Positions 1-10,100 of a stretch of DNA of 64,000 bases are shown one piece after another. Made by a program: the position numbers and the translations under genes. The stretch is from NCBI RefSeq assembly GCF_005771405.1, contig NZ_VAUA01000004.1, positions 62,001 through 126,000 on the forward strand, in the 5' to 3' direction. Under the pieces are notes generated by a model that searched no databases, was not told the origin of the DNA, and was given only the letters and a program-made list of their open reading frames with translations. Numbering within the stretch: position 1 is the stretch's first letter; the number at the start of each line of letters is the position of its first letter. Origin of the DNA: Parasedimentitalea maritima. Lineage in GTDB: Bacteria > Pseudomonadota > Alphaproteobacteria > Rhodobacterales > Rhodobacteraceae.

Positions 1-266
1 TGCGCCGTGGTCGCAGCGACAGTGACCGTAAAATGCGGCCTGAATACGAAGGTATGGGGTTAGGTCTGTTTATTGCAAAGACCTTGCTCGAGCGAACTGG
101 GGCTAGTTTACGCTTTGCCAACGGCTCAGACCCATCACAAAATATCAGCATACATACCGACCGACCTGGAGCCATCGTCGAAGTTTCTTGGCCCCGCAAG
201 ATGATTGACGCGCTAGATGGTGACTATGCGGTCCCCATGGGTCATAATAAACAGATAGAAATTTAA
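1..266 (+). CDS. regB: RegB/PrrB-type redox sensor histidine kinase, C-terminal fragment
   Basis: This is the last part of an ORF that enters from outside the window; the open frame runs from base 3 to a stop at 264-266. The visible residues contain the G2 box of a HATPase_c domain (GMGLGLFIAKTLLERTGA), which binds ATP in histidine kinases, followed by a tail ending in KQIEI. The RRGRSDSDRK stretch before it and the ERTGASLRFAN stretch after the box resemble RegB/PrrB/ActS, the membrane kinase that controls photosynthesis, respiration and carbon or nitrogen fixation genes through RegA in Rhodobacterales. The sensor, membrane and H-box parts are off the window, so the RegB assignment rests on the tail only. 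A plain histidine kinase of another family is the alternative. Confidence 0.75.
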   Translation, partial: RRGRSDSDRKMRPEYEGMGLGLFIAKTLLERTGASLRFANGSDPSQNISIHTDRPGAIVEVSWPRKMIDALDGDYAVPMGHNKQIEI

Positions 267-288
267 CTATTCACCTTTAGGCAACCAG

Positions 289-304
289 TTAAACATCAAT
301 TAAC
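289..304 (+). promoter_or_regulatory. CtrA binding site (TTAA-N7-TTAAC)
   Basis: The sequence TTAA-ACATCAA-TTAAC is a full match to the CtrA box TTAA-N7-TTAAC. It lies in the gap between regB and the PAS-protein gene, about 50 bases before the start codon at 355, a plausible promoter position. CtrA is the essential cell-cycle regulator of Caulobacter and the regulator of motility and gene-transfer-agent genes in Rhodobacterales. The match is seen directly; binding is inferred. Confidence 0.6.
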
Positions 305-354
305 TATTATTGAGGCAAGATAGGGTTAACAGCAGATCAACTAGGCAGGATAAC

Positions 355-1905
355 ATGCAAAACATCGTCTCTATCGAATGGCTTGTTTTGGCGACTCTAT
401 GTGTGGCCACAGCAGCAGTGGCTGTTTGGTGGCTCTCTCCTGCAGTGGGCCAAAAGGGTATGGAACATGATCTGCTAACTGGCGATAGCAGAACTGACGC
501 CGTTTTTCTGTTCGATGACGCCAACCTGATTGGCTGGTCCACCGGCGCCCGCAAATTTATCGGTGATACAGCTGATGGTTTCAGCTGGGCCACTCTGCGA
601 GACCAACTCTCGCGCAGCTACCCAGGTTTACCTCAATCACCTGGATTTCTAAAAGATGTCGGACCGTTAGTACTATCTGGAACGTCTACAGCTGAATCAC
701 ACGAGGCTCACTGCGAGTGGATCGACGGAATCACGCGTGTGCAGCTGCGTCGCAGCGCGACTGAGGCCAAGGATAAAGCACTAGATCAAGAACTGACCAC
801 TCTTCGGGCTGCTGTACATCAGGCTCCCTACCCTGTCTGGCTACAATCCGAAGAGGACGAAGTCACTTGGTCCAATCTTGCCTACGACAACCTCAGTCAG
901 AAATTGCGTGGCCGCAACGTCGATTTTGCTGACCCTCTGTTTTCAGACCTCTCTGAACCAATGACCAGTGGCAAAGCAGAACGGATCTCTATCCCCCTGC
1001 CGGACAGCAACAAGAAGCTATGGTACAATATTTCGACCACTGAGACCGAAGCCGGCTGGCTGTGTCACGCTGTGGACATCAATGCCGTTGTTGACGCCGA
1101 GGTTGCCCAGCGCAATTTTGTACAGACATTGGCCAAAACCTTCGCCCAGTTGTCGATCGGCCTCGCTATTTTTGACCGAAACCGCCAGCTTGTGCTGTTC
1201 AACCCAGTCCTCATCGACCTCACCGCCCTACCCGCCAATTTCCTCAGCTCTCGCCCAAATTTGCTTAGCTTTTTTGATCGTCTGCGCGACCAGCGCATGA
1301 TGCCAGAGCCAAAAAACTATACCAGCTGGCGCCATCAGATGGCGGACTTGCTAGAGGCTGCGGCTGAAGGTCGGTACCAGGAAACTTGGTCACTGCCGTC
1401 AGGTTCGGTTTATTCAGTCAGCGGTCGCCCACACCCCGATGGTGCTGTCGCATTTCTCTTCGAAGACATTACCGCCGAAATCACTCTGACTCGTCAGTTC
1501 CGCTCAGAGCTGGAAATGGGCCAATCTATTATGGACCAGATGGATGAGGCGATTGCGGTGTTTGCCAATGACGGCACCATGACGTTTTCAAACAAAGCCT
1601 ACCACGATTTATGGCAAATGGACCCTGATGCCAGCTTTGCCAAGGTATCGGTGGTTGATGCTTGCCGCGTTTGGCAAAACATGTGCGCTGCTACTCCGAC
1701 TTGGGGTGAATTGCGCGACTTCGTTGGTGGCCGTGAGAACCGTGATCAATGGTGGACCCATGTCCAGTTACGCAACGGCAACCCTCTTATTTGCAAAGTA
1801 TCCCCTGTCCAGAATGGCGCAACCATGGTGACATTCCGCGCCCCAGCCCCATCCATCGCGCCGCCGGAGCAGGAACGCTTCAAGATTACTCATCAAAACG
1901 GGTAA
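355..1905 (+). CDS. divL: Membrane-anchored multi-PAS protein, DivL-like, without kinase domain
   Basis: The start at 355 is preferred over an upstream TTG at 310 because AGGCAGGA lies just before the ATG; this gives 516 residues. Residues about 6-30 form one membrane segment. After it come PAS-like segments at about 48-90, 150-240, 260-375 (QLSIGLAIFDRNRQLVLFN) and 388-500 (QMDEAIAVFANDGTMTFSN). The protein stops there, with no HisKA or HATPase domain. In alphaproteobacteria DivL, the PAS protein that controls CckA and so CtrA, is often encoded next to tsaE, and a DivL described in Rhodobacter capsulatus is called a PAS-domain protein acting on CtrA. The position before tsaE and the CtrA box upstream support DivL. 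The assignment is by context and architecture; a generic PAS protein is the alternative. Confidence 0.6.
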   Translation: MQNIVSIEWLVLATLCVATAAVAVWWLSPAVGQKGMEHDLLTGDSRTDAVFLFDDANLIGWSTGARKFIGDTADGFSWATLRDQLSRSYPGLPQSPGFLKDVGPLVLSGTSTAESHEAHCEWIDGITRVQLRRSATEAKDKALDQELTTLRAAVHQAPYPVWLQSEEDEVTWSNLAYDNLSQKLRGRNVDFADPLFSDLSEPMTSGKAERISIPLPDSNKKLWYNISTTETEAGWLCHAVDINAVVDAEVAQRNFVQTLAKTFAQLSIGLAIFDRNRQLVLFNPVLIDLTALPANFLSSRPNLLSFFDRLRDQRMMPEPKNYTSWRHQMADLLEAAAEGRYQETWSLPSGSVYSVSGRPHPDGAVAFLFEDITAEITLTRQFRSELEMGQSIMDQMDEAIAVFANDGTMTFSNKAYHDLWQMDPDASFAKVSVVDACRVWQNMCAATPTWGELRDFVGGRENRDQWWTHVQLRNGNPLICKVSPVQNGATMVTFRAPAPSIAPPEQERFKITHQNG

Positions 1906-1937
1906 CGTGATTTCTAACTCAACCTCTACCTGACGGA

Positions 1938-1988
1938 CCTGACGATCCGAGGCTGTGCTGAAGTTAGCAGCGCGCTCGGAACGTCAGG
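1938..1988. repeat. Imperfect 14-base inverted repeat between the divL-like gene and tsaE
   Basis: Arms at 1938-1951 (CCTGACGATCCGAG) and 1975-1988 (CTCGGAACGTCAGG) pair at 13 of 14 positions. The 23-base loop contains a smaller TGCT/AGCA hairpin. No U-run follows, so it does not look like an intrinsic terminator. It could be a processing site, a regulator operator or a small structured RNA. The surrounding gap (1906-2066) holds nothing else I recognise. Confidence 0.45.
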
Positions 1989-2066
1989 TGAAAACACTTA
2001 ACTTACAACTGTTGCAGGTCCGCGAACCAACTTGCAGCCCTAGGCGTGCGGGTTCATTGTAGCGCC

Positions 2067-2546
2067 ATGATACATAGCCCCGTAACTTGCACGCTTTCTT
2101 CTCCCGAAAAAACCGCCAATTTGGCCACCCTTATCGCGACGGCTCTTCGTCCTGGCGATTGCATTTTGCTGGAAGGGCCCATTGGCGCAGGAAAAACTCA
2201 CTTTGCACGTCACCTTATCCAATCCCTGTTACATGTTCCGGAAGACGTGCCATCACCTACTTTTACCCTGGTCCAAACCTACGATGTCCCGTCAGGTGAA
2301 CTGTGGCACGCCGACCTATACCGCCTGACATCGTTGGACGAAATCGAAGAACTGGGTCTCATCGAAGCATTTGAAACCGCCATTTGTCTTGTGGAATGGC
2401 CGGATCGACTTGCAGAACTGTCACCAAGCAACGCGCTGCATCTACGCCTTGAACTCGATCCAGATGACGCAGATACACGCAAACTGACTTTCACCTGGAG
2501 CGATGCCAAATGGCAGCCGCTCATTGACCGGACAACACATGACTGA
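2067..2546 (+). CDS. tsaE: tRNA threonylcarbamoyladenosine biosynthesis ATPase TsaE
   Basis: TsaE is the ATPase that drives the TsaB/TsaD complex in making t6A37 on ANN-decoding tRNAs in the cytoplasm. The Walker A motif is LEGPIGAGKTHFAR near residues 36-49, followed by the family PSPTFTLVQTY stretch and the HADLYRL and VEWPDRL motifs. The length of 159 residues is normal. I chose the ATG at 2067; the frame is also open from a GTG at 2046, which would add seven residues. The last eight bases overlap the next gene (ATGACTGA), so it heads a tightly coupled operon with amgK, murU, addB and addA. Confidence 0.93.
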   Translation: MIHSPVTCTLSSPEKTANLATLIATALRPGDCILLEGPIGAGKTHFARHLIQSLLHVPEDVPSPTFTLVQTYDVPSGELWHADLYRLTSLDEIEELGLIEAFETAICLVEWPDRLAELSPSNALHLRLELDPDDADTRKLTFTWSDAKWQPLIDRTTHD

Positions 2547-3528
2547 CCGTTATCATCTGGCTTCTATTTTTTTGGCGACGACATCCTGGGGTGCTGCCGT
2601 CCGCGCACCACTGGCCGGCGATGCTTCAAACCGATGCTATGAAAGACTAACTGATGCCGTAACCGGGGAAACCGCTGTTCTTATGGATGCGCCCCCTGAA
2701 AAAGGTGAAGACATAACGGCATTCACCTACATTGCCCGCTATTTGTGTGATCAAGGTCTAAGTGCCCCCAGGATAATCGCCGAAGATACCCAGCACGGTT
2801 TTTTACTAATCGAAGATTTGGGGGATGATCTTTTTGCGCGCATCATCCAGCAGGATAAATCACTTGAGATGCCACTATATGAGGCAGCAACTGATGTACT
2901 GGTAGCACTGCATGACGCTCCGATGCCGAAACTGGATCCATTTGGCCCACGCTTGATGGCCGAATTGGTTGAGATCGCGTTTGAAAAATACGGTCGTAAT
3001 GTGAATCCCAATACAATCACCCGGTTTGTCGACCGGTTTGAAGATATTTTACGCCAAACCATCGTCGGCGACCTTGTGCTCGTGCAACGTGACTATCACG
3101 CTGAAAATCTCTTATGGCTTCCCAACCGCAAAGGTGTCGCGCGTGTTGGTTTATTAGATTTTCAGGCGGCTCGTGCCGGACATCGTGCGTATGATTTGGT
3201 TTCTCTACTGCAAGATGCTCGACGCGATGTACCCGCAGGAGTTGAGATGCAAATGATCGATAGATACGTGACAATGAGCGGTGTCGATGAGCCAGGGTTT
3301 CGCGCTGCCTATACAGTACTTGGTGTCCAAAGAAACTTACGTATTTTGGGGGTATTTGCGCGCCTGTCTCTTGATTTTGGCAAGCCCCAGTATGTCGAGT
3401 TAATGCCGCGTGTCTGGAACCATATGATCCGGGGCTTGGAACACCCGGCCCTGGCACCTATAGCAGACATAGTCCGTGACAACATGCCGGCCCCAACGCC
3501 AGAGTTCCTTAGTCAGTTAAAATCATGA
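2539..3528 (+). CDS. amgK: N-acetylmuramate/N-acetylglucosamine anomeric kinase AmgK
   Basis: This is an aminoglycoside-phosphotransferase-fold kinase of 329 residues, starting at the ATG that overlaps the tsaE stop. Visible motifs are GDASNRCYERL near the N terminus, the catalytic loop VLVQRDYHAENLLW, and the metal-binding GLLDFQAARAGHRAYDLVSLLQ-type segment. AmgK phosphorylates the anomeric carbon of MurNAc and GlcNAc in the recycling route that bypasses de novo UDP-MurNAc synthesis. The next gene encodes the matching uridylyltransferase, overlapping by four bases, which makes the AmgK call much stronger than the fold alone. Acting on another sugar remains possible. Confidence 0.85.
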   Translation: MTDRYHLASIFLATTSWGAAVRAPLAGDASNRCYERLTDAVTGETAVLMDAPPEKGEDITAFTYIARYLCDQGLSAPRIIAEDTQHGFLLIEDLGDDLFARIIQQDKSLEMPLYEAATDVLVALHDAPMPKLDPFGPRLMAELVEIAFEKYGRNVNPNTITRFVDRFEDILRQTIVGDLVLVQRDYHAENLLWLPNRKGVARVGLLDFQAARAGHRAYDLVSLLQDARRDVPAGVEMQMIDRYVTMSGVDEPGFRAAYTVLGVQRNLRILGVFARLSLDFGKPQYVELMPRVWNHMIRGLEHPALAPIADIVRDNMPAPTPEFLSQLKS

Positions 3529-4220
3529 CGCAAGATCTCCCATCTTCTGTCATGTTATTTGCGGCCGGCTTTGGTACACGAATGAAATCACTGACCAAAG
3601 ACTGCCCCAAACCTTTGATCAAAGTCGCAGGTAAACCCTTGATCGACTATGCTTTAGAACTGGCTTGCGAGATTGAACCGAAGCATATTGTGGCCAACCT
3701 GCATTACCATGCAGAGCAACTGAGAACTCATCTTGCACCAAATGGCGTCGAATTCAGTCTTGAAACACCAACTATTTTGGACACCGGTGGCGGCTTACGA
3801 CAGGCCTTGTCTAAATTGGGTGACGACCCCGTCTTCACGATGAACTCTGATGTAATTTGGACCGGTCCAAACCCTTTGAAACTGGCGCTGGAAGCCTGGG
3901 ACCCAAAGCAGATGGATGCGCTCTTGGTCTGTGTACCTTTAGATCGCGCTGTTGGTCGCAAGGGTGCTGGAGATTTCACAGCCGACGCCAGTGGCCGCAT
4001 CAGCCGGGGCGGCGATCTTGTATATGGTGGTGTGCAAATCATAAAGACTTCAGGTTTGCACCAAATTCAGGAAAAAGCCTTCTCTCTGAACGTATTGTGG
4101 AACCAGATCCACGATGTCGATCGGTTGTTTGCACTGGAATACCCCGGGCATTGGTGTGATGTCGGATACCCCGAAGGTATAGAATTGGCGGAAACTCTGT
4201 TGAAATCCCCTAATGTTTGA
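3525..4220 (+). CDS. murU: N-acetylmuramate alpha-1-phosphate uridylyltransferase MurU
   Basis: This is a nucleotidyltransferase of 231 residues with the N-terminal signature LFAAGFGTRMKSLTKDCPKP, including the pyrophosphorylase lysine of the PKPL motif. It also carries the DTGGGLRQAL loop and the acidic NSDVIW metal site. MurU converts MurNAc-1-phosphate and UTP to UDP-MurNAc, the second dedicated step of cell-wall sugar salvage after AmgK. It overlaps amgK by an ATGA and addB by eight bases, so all are likely translated together. A mannose-1-phosphate guanylyltransferase annotation would be the usual automatic alternative, but the amgK partner argues for MurU. Confidence 0.87.
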   Translation: MTQDLPSSVMLFAAGFGTRMKSLTKDCPKPLIKVAGKPLIDYALELACEIEPKHIVANLHYHAEQLRTHLAPNGVEFSLETPTILDTGGGLRQALSKLGDDPVFTMNSDVIWTGPNPLKLALEAWDPKQMDALLVCVPLDRAVGRKGAGDFTADASGRISRGGDLVYGGVQIIKTSGLHQIQEKAFSLNVLWNQIHDVDRLFALEYPGHWCDVGYPEGIELAETLLKSPNV

Positions 4221-7143
4221 GCCCAGCAAGCTTCCCCGCCTTTTTGCCTTGCCTTGCGGCGTTGATTTTCCCCGCGCATTGGTCGATGGACTGATCCAGC
4301 GCAGTATCAGCCATCCCCCCGAGGCCTTGGCCAAGGTTGAACTGATCGTCAACACCCAACGCATGGCGCGGCGGATACGCAGCCTTTTCGATGCAGGCCC
4401 GACCCTACTGTTACCGCGGATGTCACTGCTCGGAGATTTTTCAAAGCGCGCCACTTTGCACGGGCTACCGCCAGCCTTACCCCCCTTGCGACGACGGTTG
4501 GAACTGTCGCAACTTATAGCGCGATTGCTGGATGCACAGCCAGATTTGGCTGCCCGGTCATCACTTTATGATCTATCCGATAGTCTAGCGGCGTTGATTG
4601 ACGAGATGCAGGGAGAAGGCGTCAGCACTGAAACCATTCGCAATCTTGATGTGTCCGATATGTCCGGTCACTGGGCACGCGCGCAGGCCTTTATCGGTAT
4701 CGCAGATGAGTTTACCGATACCCAAGACGGTGCGATGGATGCGCAAGCACGTCAACGTCAGGTGGTGTTAAATCTGATTGAAACCTGGCAGGAAAACCCG
4801 CCTACACATCCTGTGATTCTTGCAGGGTCAACAGGATCACGCGGAACCACCTTGCTGTTAATGCAGGCTATTTCACGACTGCCGCAAGGTGCGGTGATTT
4901 TACCGGGGTTTGATTTTGATCTACCGACAGCAGTCTGGGACGGACTGGATGACCCATTAATATCCGAAGACCACCCACAATTTCGATTTCACAAAATGAT
5001 GCGTAACCTAGATCTGTCCCCTAAGGACATATTGCCGTGGAGTGATGCGCAGCCGCCAGCGTCCGCTCGTAACCGGTTAGTGTCGCTTGCCCTACGTCCT
5101 GCCCCAGTCACAGATGCCTGGATGAGCGAAGGACCTCAGCTAACAGATTTAGATAAGGCCGGCAGCAATATGGTTCTGATTGAAGCCTCTAGCCCAAGAG
5201 CTGAAGCTTTGGCTATTGCGCTTCGGTTACGTCAAGCCGCTGAAGATGGCCAAACCGCTGCACTGATCACTCCGGATCGTATGTTGACCAGACAAGTCTC
5301 AGCTGCGTTGGATCGTTGGGATATTTTGCCCGACGACAGCGCCGGTCAGCCGTTGCAATTATCGCCCCCAGGCCGGTTCCTGCGTCACGTGGCAGAGCTA
5401 TTTTGCAAGCCTTTGTCCGGTGACACCTTACTGACCCTGCTAAAGCACCCTCTTACTCATGATGGTGGTGAACGCGGCACCCATCTGCGGCACGCCCGCG
5501 AATTGGAATTGCAACTGCGCAGTTATGGCCCACCCTACCCTGACGCAGACTGTTTTTCCAATTTTGGCAATAAGCGCGACGTGATGGAAGGCTGGACCAG
5601 GTGGCTATCCACATATTTTGCAGATCAAACCATCTCTGGTTCGCTACCACTTACCAACTGGGTCAACCACCTACGTACACTTGCCGAAGCCATCGCCACA
5701 GGTAGCCAATCCAAGGGTACTGGGACGCTGTGGGACAAGAAGGCTGGACAAGAAGCCCTGAAAATCATGCAGTCGTTGGAAGCTGAGGCTAGCTTTGGTG
5801 GCGAGATGAGCGCTCGGGATTTTGCCGACCTGCTTGGGGCACTGCTTTCTCAAGGTGAAGTCCGTGATCGAGATGCGCCCCACGGGAAAATCATGATCTG
5901 GGGCACGCTCGAAGCACGCGTGCAAGGTGCTGAACTGGTCATCCTAGGCGGTTTGAATGAAGGCAGTTGGCCTGAAGCCGCCAAACCTGATCCTTGGCTC
6001 AATCGTCAATTACGCAACCAGGCTGGCCTACTGCTGCCAGAACGCCGCATCGGATTGTCTGCGCACGATTTTCAGCAAGCCATTGCCGCTCCCGAAGTTT
6101 GGATAACCCGTGCGGTGCGCTCGGATGATTCCGATACTGTTGCTTCACGTTGGTTAAACAGACTTTGCAATCTGCTGGACGGGTTGCCGGATCAAAACGG
6201 ACCAGGCGTGTTGGCTGGAATGCGCGAGCGTGGCCGGATTTGGCTTGATTGGGCCGAAGCATTAGAGGAACCAACGGAATCTCCTCCTGCTCTGCGCCCT
6301 TCCCCGCGCCCCCCGGTTTCCTCCCGGCCACGCCGATTGACCATTACAGAAATACCGCGGCTAATCCGAGATCCCTACGCGATCTACGCCAAACACGTCC
6401 TGCGATTAAAGCCACTGAACCCACTTGTAAGGATTCCAGATGCGCTGTTGCGTGGAATTGTAGTGCATGAAGTGTTCGAACACTTCATCAAGCAGTCATT
6501 GGATAATCCCGAACTACTGACACGTGAAATATTACTGGAAAAAACTCGCGAGCTATTGACGGAACATGTACCTTGGCCTGTGGCCCGGTGTTTGTGGTTG
6601 TCACGCATAAATCGCATTGCCTCCGATTTCATATTGGCAGAACAGAACCGGCGCCAAACTGCCCGCCCCATTGCATTTGAGGCCAAGGGCGAGGCCAGAC
6701 TTGATCCGCTTGATTTCACCATTGCCTGTCGTGCCGATCGGATCGACGTTGATGACCGTGGTTTTCTACATCTGTACGATTACAAAACAGGTGCCCCCCC
6801 TTCTGAAGCGCAGCAAAAGAAATTCGATAAGCAACTGTTGATCGAAGCGGCTATGGCTGAACAGGGTGCGTTCAAAGACATTGGGCCAACCGAAGTTGCC
6901 CGAGCCCTATTCATTGGTTTGGGTGCGTCAATGAAGGAAGTTCAGGCCCCTCTGGGTACTGAATCTCCAGCCAAAATCTGGGACGAACTTCGACAGTTGA
7001 TCGAGGCCTATTTCGACCCTAATCAAGGGTATACAAGTCGTCGCATGTTGCATCTCGACAGTGACCATAGTGACTATGATCACCTCTCTCGCTTTGGCGA
7101 ATGGGATCGCAGTGCAACTCCCGAACCCGAGGGTCTGACATGA
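4213..7143 (+). CDS. addB: Double-strand break repair protein AddB (alphaproteobacterial type)
   Basis: At 976 residues this matches the alphaproteobacterial AddB family. AddB is the inactivated-helicase/nuclease partner of AddA that resects broken DNA ends for RecA. The N-terminal FALPCGVDFPRALVDGL segment starts the protein, the middle has an inactive UvrD-like region (LEARVQGAELVILGGLNEGSWPE), and the C terminus holds the RecB-family nuclease with DRIDVDDRGFLHLYDYKTG, whose D and K are catalytic. The start overlaps murU by eight bases and the stop overlaps the addA ATG, so subunit synthesis is coupled. Confidence 0.93.
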   Translation: MFEPSKLPRLFALPCGVDFPRALVDGLIQRSISHPPEALAKVELIVNTQRMARRIRSLFDAGPTLLLPRMSLLGDFSKRATLHGLPPALPPLRRRLELSQLIARLLDAQPDLAARSSLYDLSDSLAALIDEMQGEGVSTETIRNLDVSDMSGHWARAQAFIGIADEFTDTQDGAMDAQARQRQVVLNLIETWQENPPTHPVILAGSTGSRGTTLLLMQAISRLPQGAVILPGFDFDLPTAVWDGLDDPLISEDHPQFRFHKMMRNLDLSPKDILPWSDAQPPASARNRLVSLALRPAPVTDAWMSEGPQLTDLDKAGSNMVLIEASSPRAEALAIALRLRQAAEDGQTAALITPDRMLTRQVSAALDRWDILPDDSAGQPLQLSPPGRFLRHVAELFCKPLSGDTLLTLLKHPLTHDGGERGTHLRHARELELQLRSYGPPYPDADCFSNFGNKRDVMEGWTRWLSTYFADQTISGSLPLTNWVNHLRTLAEAIATGSQSKGTGTLWDKKAGQEALKIMQSLEAEASFGGEMSARDFADLLGALLSQGEVRDRDAPHGKIMIWGTLEARVQGAELVILGGLNEGSWPEAAKPDPWLNRQLRNQAGLLLPERRIGLSAHDFQQAIAAPEVWITRAVRSDDSDTVASRWLNRLCNLLDGLPDQNGPGVLAGMRERGRIWLDWAEALEEPTESPPALRPSPRPPVSSRPRRLTITEIPRLIRDPYAIYAKHVLRLKPLNPLVRIPDALLRGIVVHEVFEHFIKQSLDNPELLTREILLEKTRELLTEHVPWPVARCLWLSRINRIASDFILAEQNRRQTARPIAFEAKGEARLDPLDFTIACRADRIDVDDRGFLHLYDYKTGAPPSEAQQKKFDKQLLIEAAMAEQGAFKDIGPTEVARALFIGLGASMKEVQAPLGTESPAKIWDELRQLIEAYFDPNQGYTSRRMLHLDSDHSDYDHLSRFGEWDRSATPEPEGLT

Positions 7144-10100
7144 GCAACGGACAGATCAAACGCGATGCCGCGTCCGAGGCACAATTTCGCGCGGCCCGTC
7201 CTGATGCCTCAACTTGGTTAGCTGCCAATGCTGGATCGGGCAAAACCAAAGTTCTGACTGATCGTGTGGCGCGGTTGCTGCTCAAAGGTGTGCAACCACA
7301 GCACATCCTTTGTCTGACCTATACCAAAGCCGCTGCTAGCGAGATGCAGAACCGATTGTTCAAACGTCTTGGTGAATGGGCAATGTTGCATGACAAACCA
7401 CTAATCGCTGCACTGACCGAATTGGGCGCAGAGGACGTTATCTCAGCCGAAGGTCTAACACAGGCACGCACCCTTTTTGCCCGTGCGCTGGAAACCCCTG
7501 GTGGCCTAAAAATTCAGACCATTCATTCGTTCTGTTCCTCGTTGCTAAGGCGTTTTCCACTCGAGGCTGGTGTCAGCCCCCAGTTTTCCGAAATGGAGGA
7601 CCGCGCCGCCGCATTCTTGCGCGCCGAATTGGTCGAGGACTTTGCGCAGGACCATCACGCCCCAATGGTCGAAGCATTAACCAGGTATGTTACGGATAGT
7701 GATTTTGACAATCTGACCGCCGCAATCAGCCGCCGTCGAGCCGGTTTCGAAGTTCCTTTGGATTGGCAGGACCTACTGCAGTTATTCGGTCTTCCCCCTG
7801 AATTTGATGATGTTACACTTGAGACATCTGTATTTCTGGGTGGTGAAAAAGAACTTCTGCAACGTACCCGGGATATGCTGGAAACTGGCGGAAGCAACGA
7901 TCAAAAAGCGGCCCAAAAACTACGTGGCATAGTCCAACCTACTCTTTCCGACCTGCCTGCACTTGAAAGTGTATTGCTAACAGGAGCCGGCGCCAAAGAA
8001 CCATTCACTGCTAAAATAGGATCTTTCCCAACCAAAAAACTACGCGAAGCTCATCTTTCGTTGATGGACCAGCTAGAGCCCTTGATGTTGCGGATTGAAG
8101 ATGCACGCGCCAAAAGGCTAGGGCTGATGGCAGCACGCAAATCACATGACCTGCACCGGTTTGCAGCAGCTTTCCTGCCCGAATATGCCCGTCGCAAACA
8201 ACTGCGCGGCTGGCTCGATTTTGATGACCTGATCCTCAAAGCACGGCAATTGCTAAATGATCCTTCGGTGGCCGCTTGGGTTTTGTACCGGCTGGACGGT
8301 GGTATTGATCACATCTTGGTCGATGAAGCGCAGGACACCAGCCCAGTTCAATGGGACGTGATTGAAAAGCTGGCGCAAGAATTCACTTCAGGCGAGGGCG
8401 CGCGCTCTGATGTCGAACGTACAATTTTTGTGGTTGGTGACAAAAAACAGTCGATCTACTCGTTTCAGGGTGCCGATCCAGATGCCTTTGATCGAATGCG
8501 AGCTGAGTTTGGAAATCGTCTGCACGACACCGGCAGCGCACTTCAGGATGCATCTCTTGATTTTTCCTTTCGTTCATCTGCGGCGATACTGGGCTTGGTC
8601 GACTTAGTGTTCCAGGACATGCCTCGCGCTGGATTCCATAAGGAATCTCTTCACCGCGCCTTCAAATCCGATCTTCCGGGTAGGGTCGATTTGTGGCCGC
8701 TAGTAGAGAAGGTTGACGACAAAGATGAGCGAGACTGGACCGACCCGCTGGACCGGCCAGGTGCACGTCATCACAATGTGATTCTGGCCGAACGCATAGC
8801 ACAATCAATCAAGGATATGATCGACAGCGGTGCTACAATCCCAGAGGACGGCCCAACACGAGGTAGCTTTGTGCGCCGTCCTGTGCATGCGGGCGATTTC
8901 CTCATCTTGGTTCAACGGCGCTCTGATCTGTTTTCCGAAATAATTCGCGCATGCAAGACTGCACGCCTGCCCATCGCAGGTGCCGACAGGCTTAAAGTTG
9001 GGGCAGAGTTGGCGGTAAAAGATCTTGCGGCCCTTTTGTCATTCCTCTCCACGCCCGAAGATTCTCTGTCGCTGGCATGTGCACTAAAGTCTCCGCTGTT
9101 TGGCTGGACTGAACAAATGTTGTTCGACCTTTCGCATAGACGGGAGCGACCATTCCTTTGGCAAGCGTTGCGCGACCGGAGAAAAGAATTTCCTGATACC
9201 ATGGCCATGCTCAATGACCTGCGTGACCAAACCGATTTCCTGCGCCCTTTTGATCTAATTGAGAGAATTTTGACCCGCCATTCTGGCAGGCAGAATTTGC
9301 TAGGAAGGTTGGGTCCAGAAGCTGAGGATGGGATTAATGCGCTACTCAGCCAATCGTTGGCTTATGAACGAACCGATATTCCCAGCTTGACTGGGTTTTT
9401 GGTTTGGATGCAGACCGACGATTTGGAAATCAAACGCCAGATGGGTGCGGCCGGGAGTATGATCCGAGTCATGTCAGTGCATGGTTCTAAAGGGCTGGAA
9501 GCACCGATTGTGATCCTACCCGACACAGCCAAGCGGCAACCGCCTCGCGATGATGAAATTATGTTGGCTGATGGCACCCCAATTTGGAAACTTCCGACGG
9601 CGCAGATGCCTGCACCGATGCTGGTTGCCCGTGAAGCCGCGCAAGAAAAACAACAGAACGAGAGGCTACGATTGCTATACGTAGCACTGACCCGTGCTGA
9701 GAAGTGGCTGATTGTAGCCGCTGCTGGTGATCTCTCTAAAGAAGGAGATAGCTGGTACCAAAGAGTGGAAACAGCACTGGGGGAAGCCGGCGCGGTGACC
9801 CTAGAAACCCCAGGCGGCCCGGGGCTGCGACTGGAACATGGGGATTGGGATGGATTGGAATTTAACAACCACGAGATAAAGACTCGGGAAAAATCCGCGT
9901 TACCCAAAGTTTTTACTTGCCCAGCAGCTCCCTATATCCCGCCAAAGTCAACACTTAGCCCGTCAGAACTGGGTGGAGCAAAAGCGCTACCTGGGGATCA
10001 AGGTTTGGATGAAGAAACTGCGATGGCCCGCGGTGCTCGCTTGCACCTTCTGTTAGAACACCTACCACAAGCGTTGCCATCAAACTGGTCGAAAACTGCA

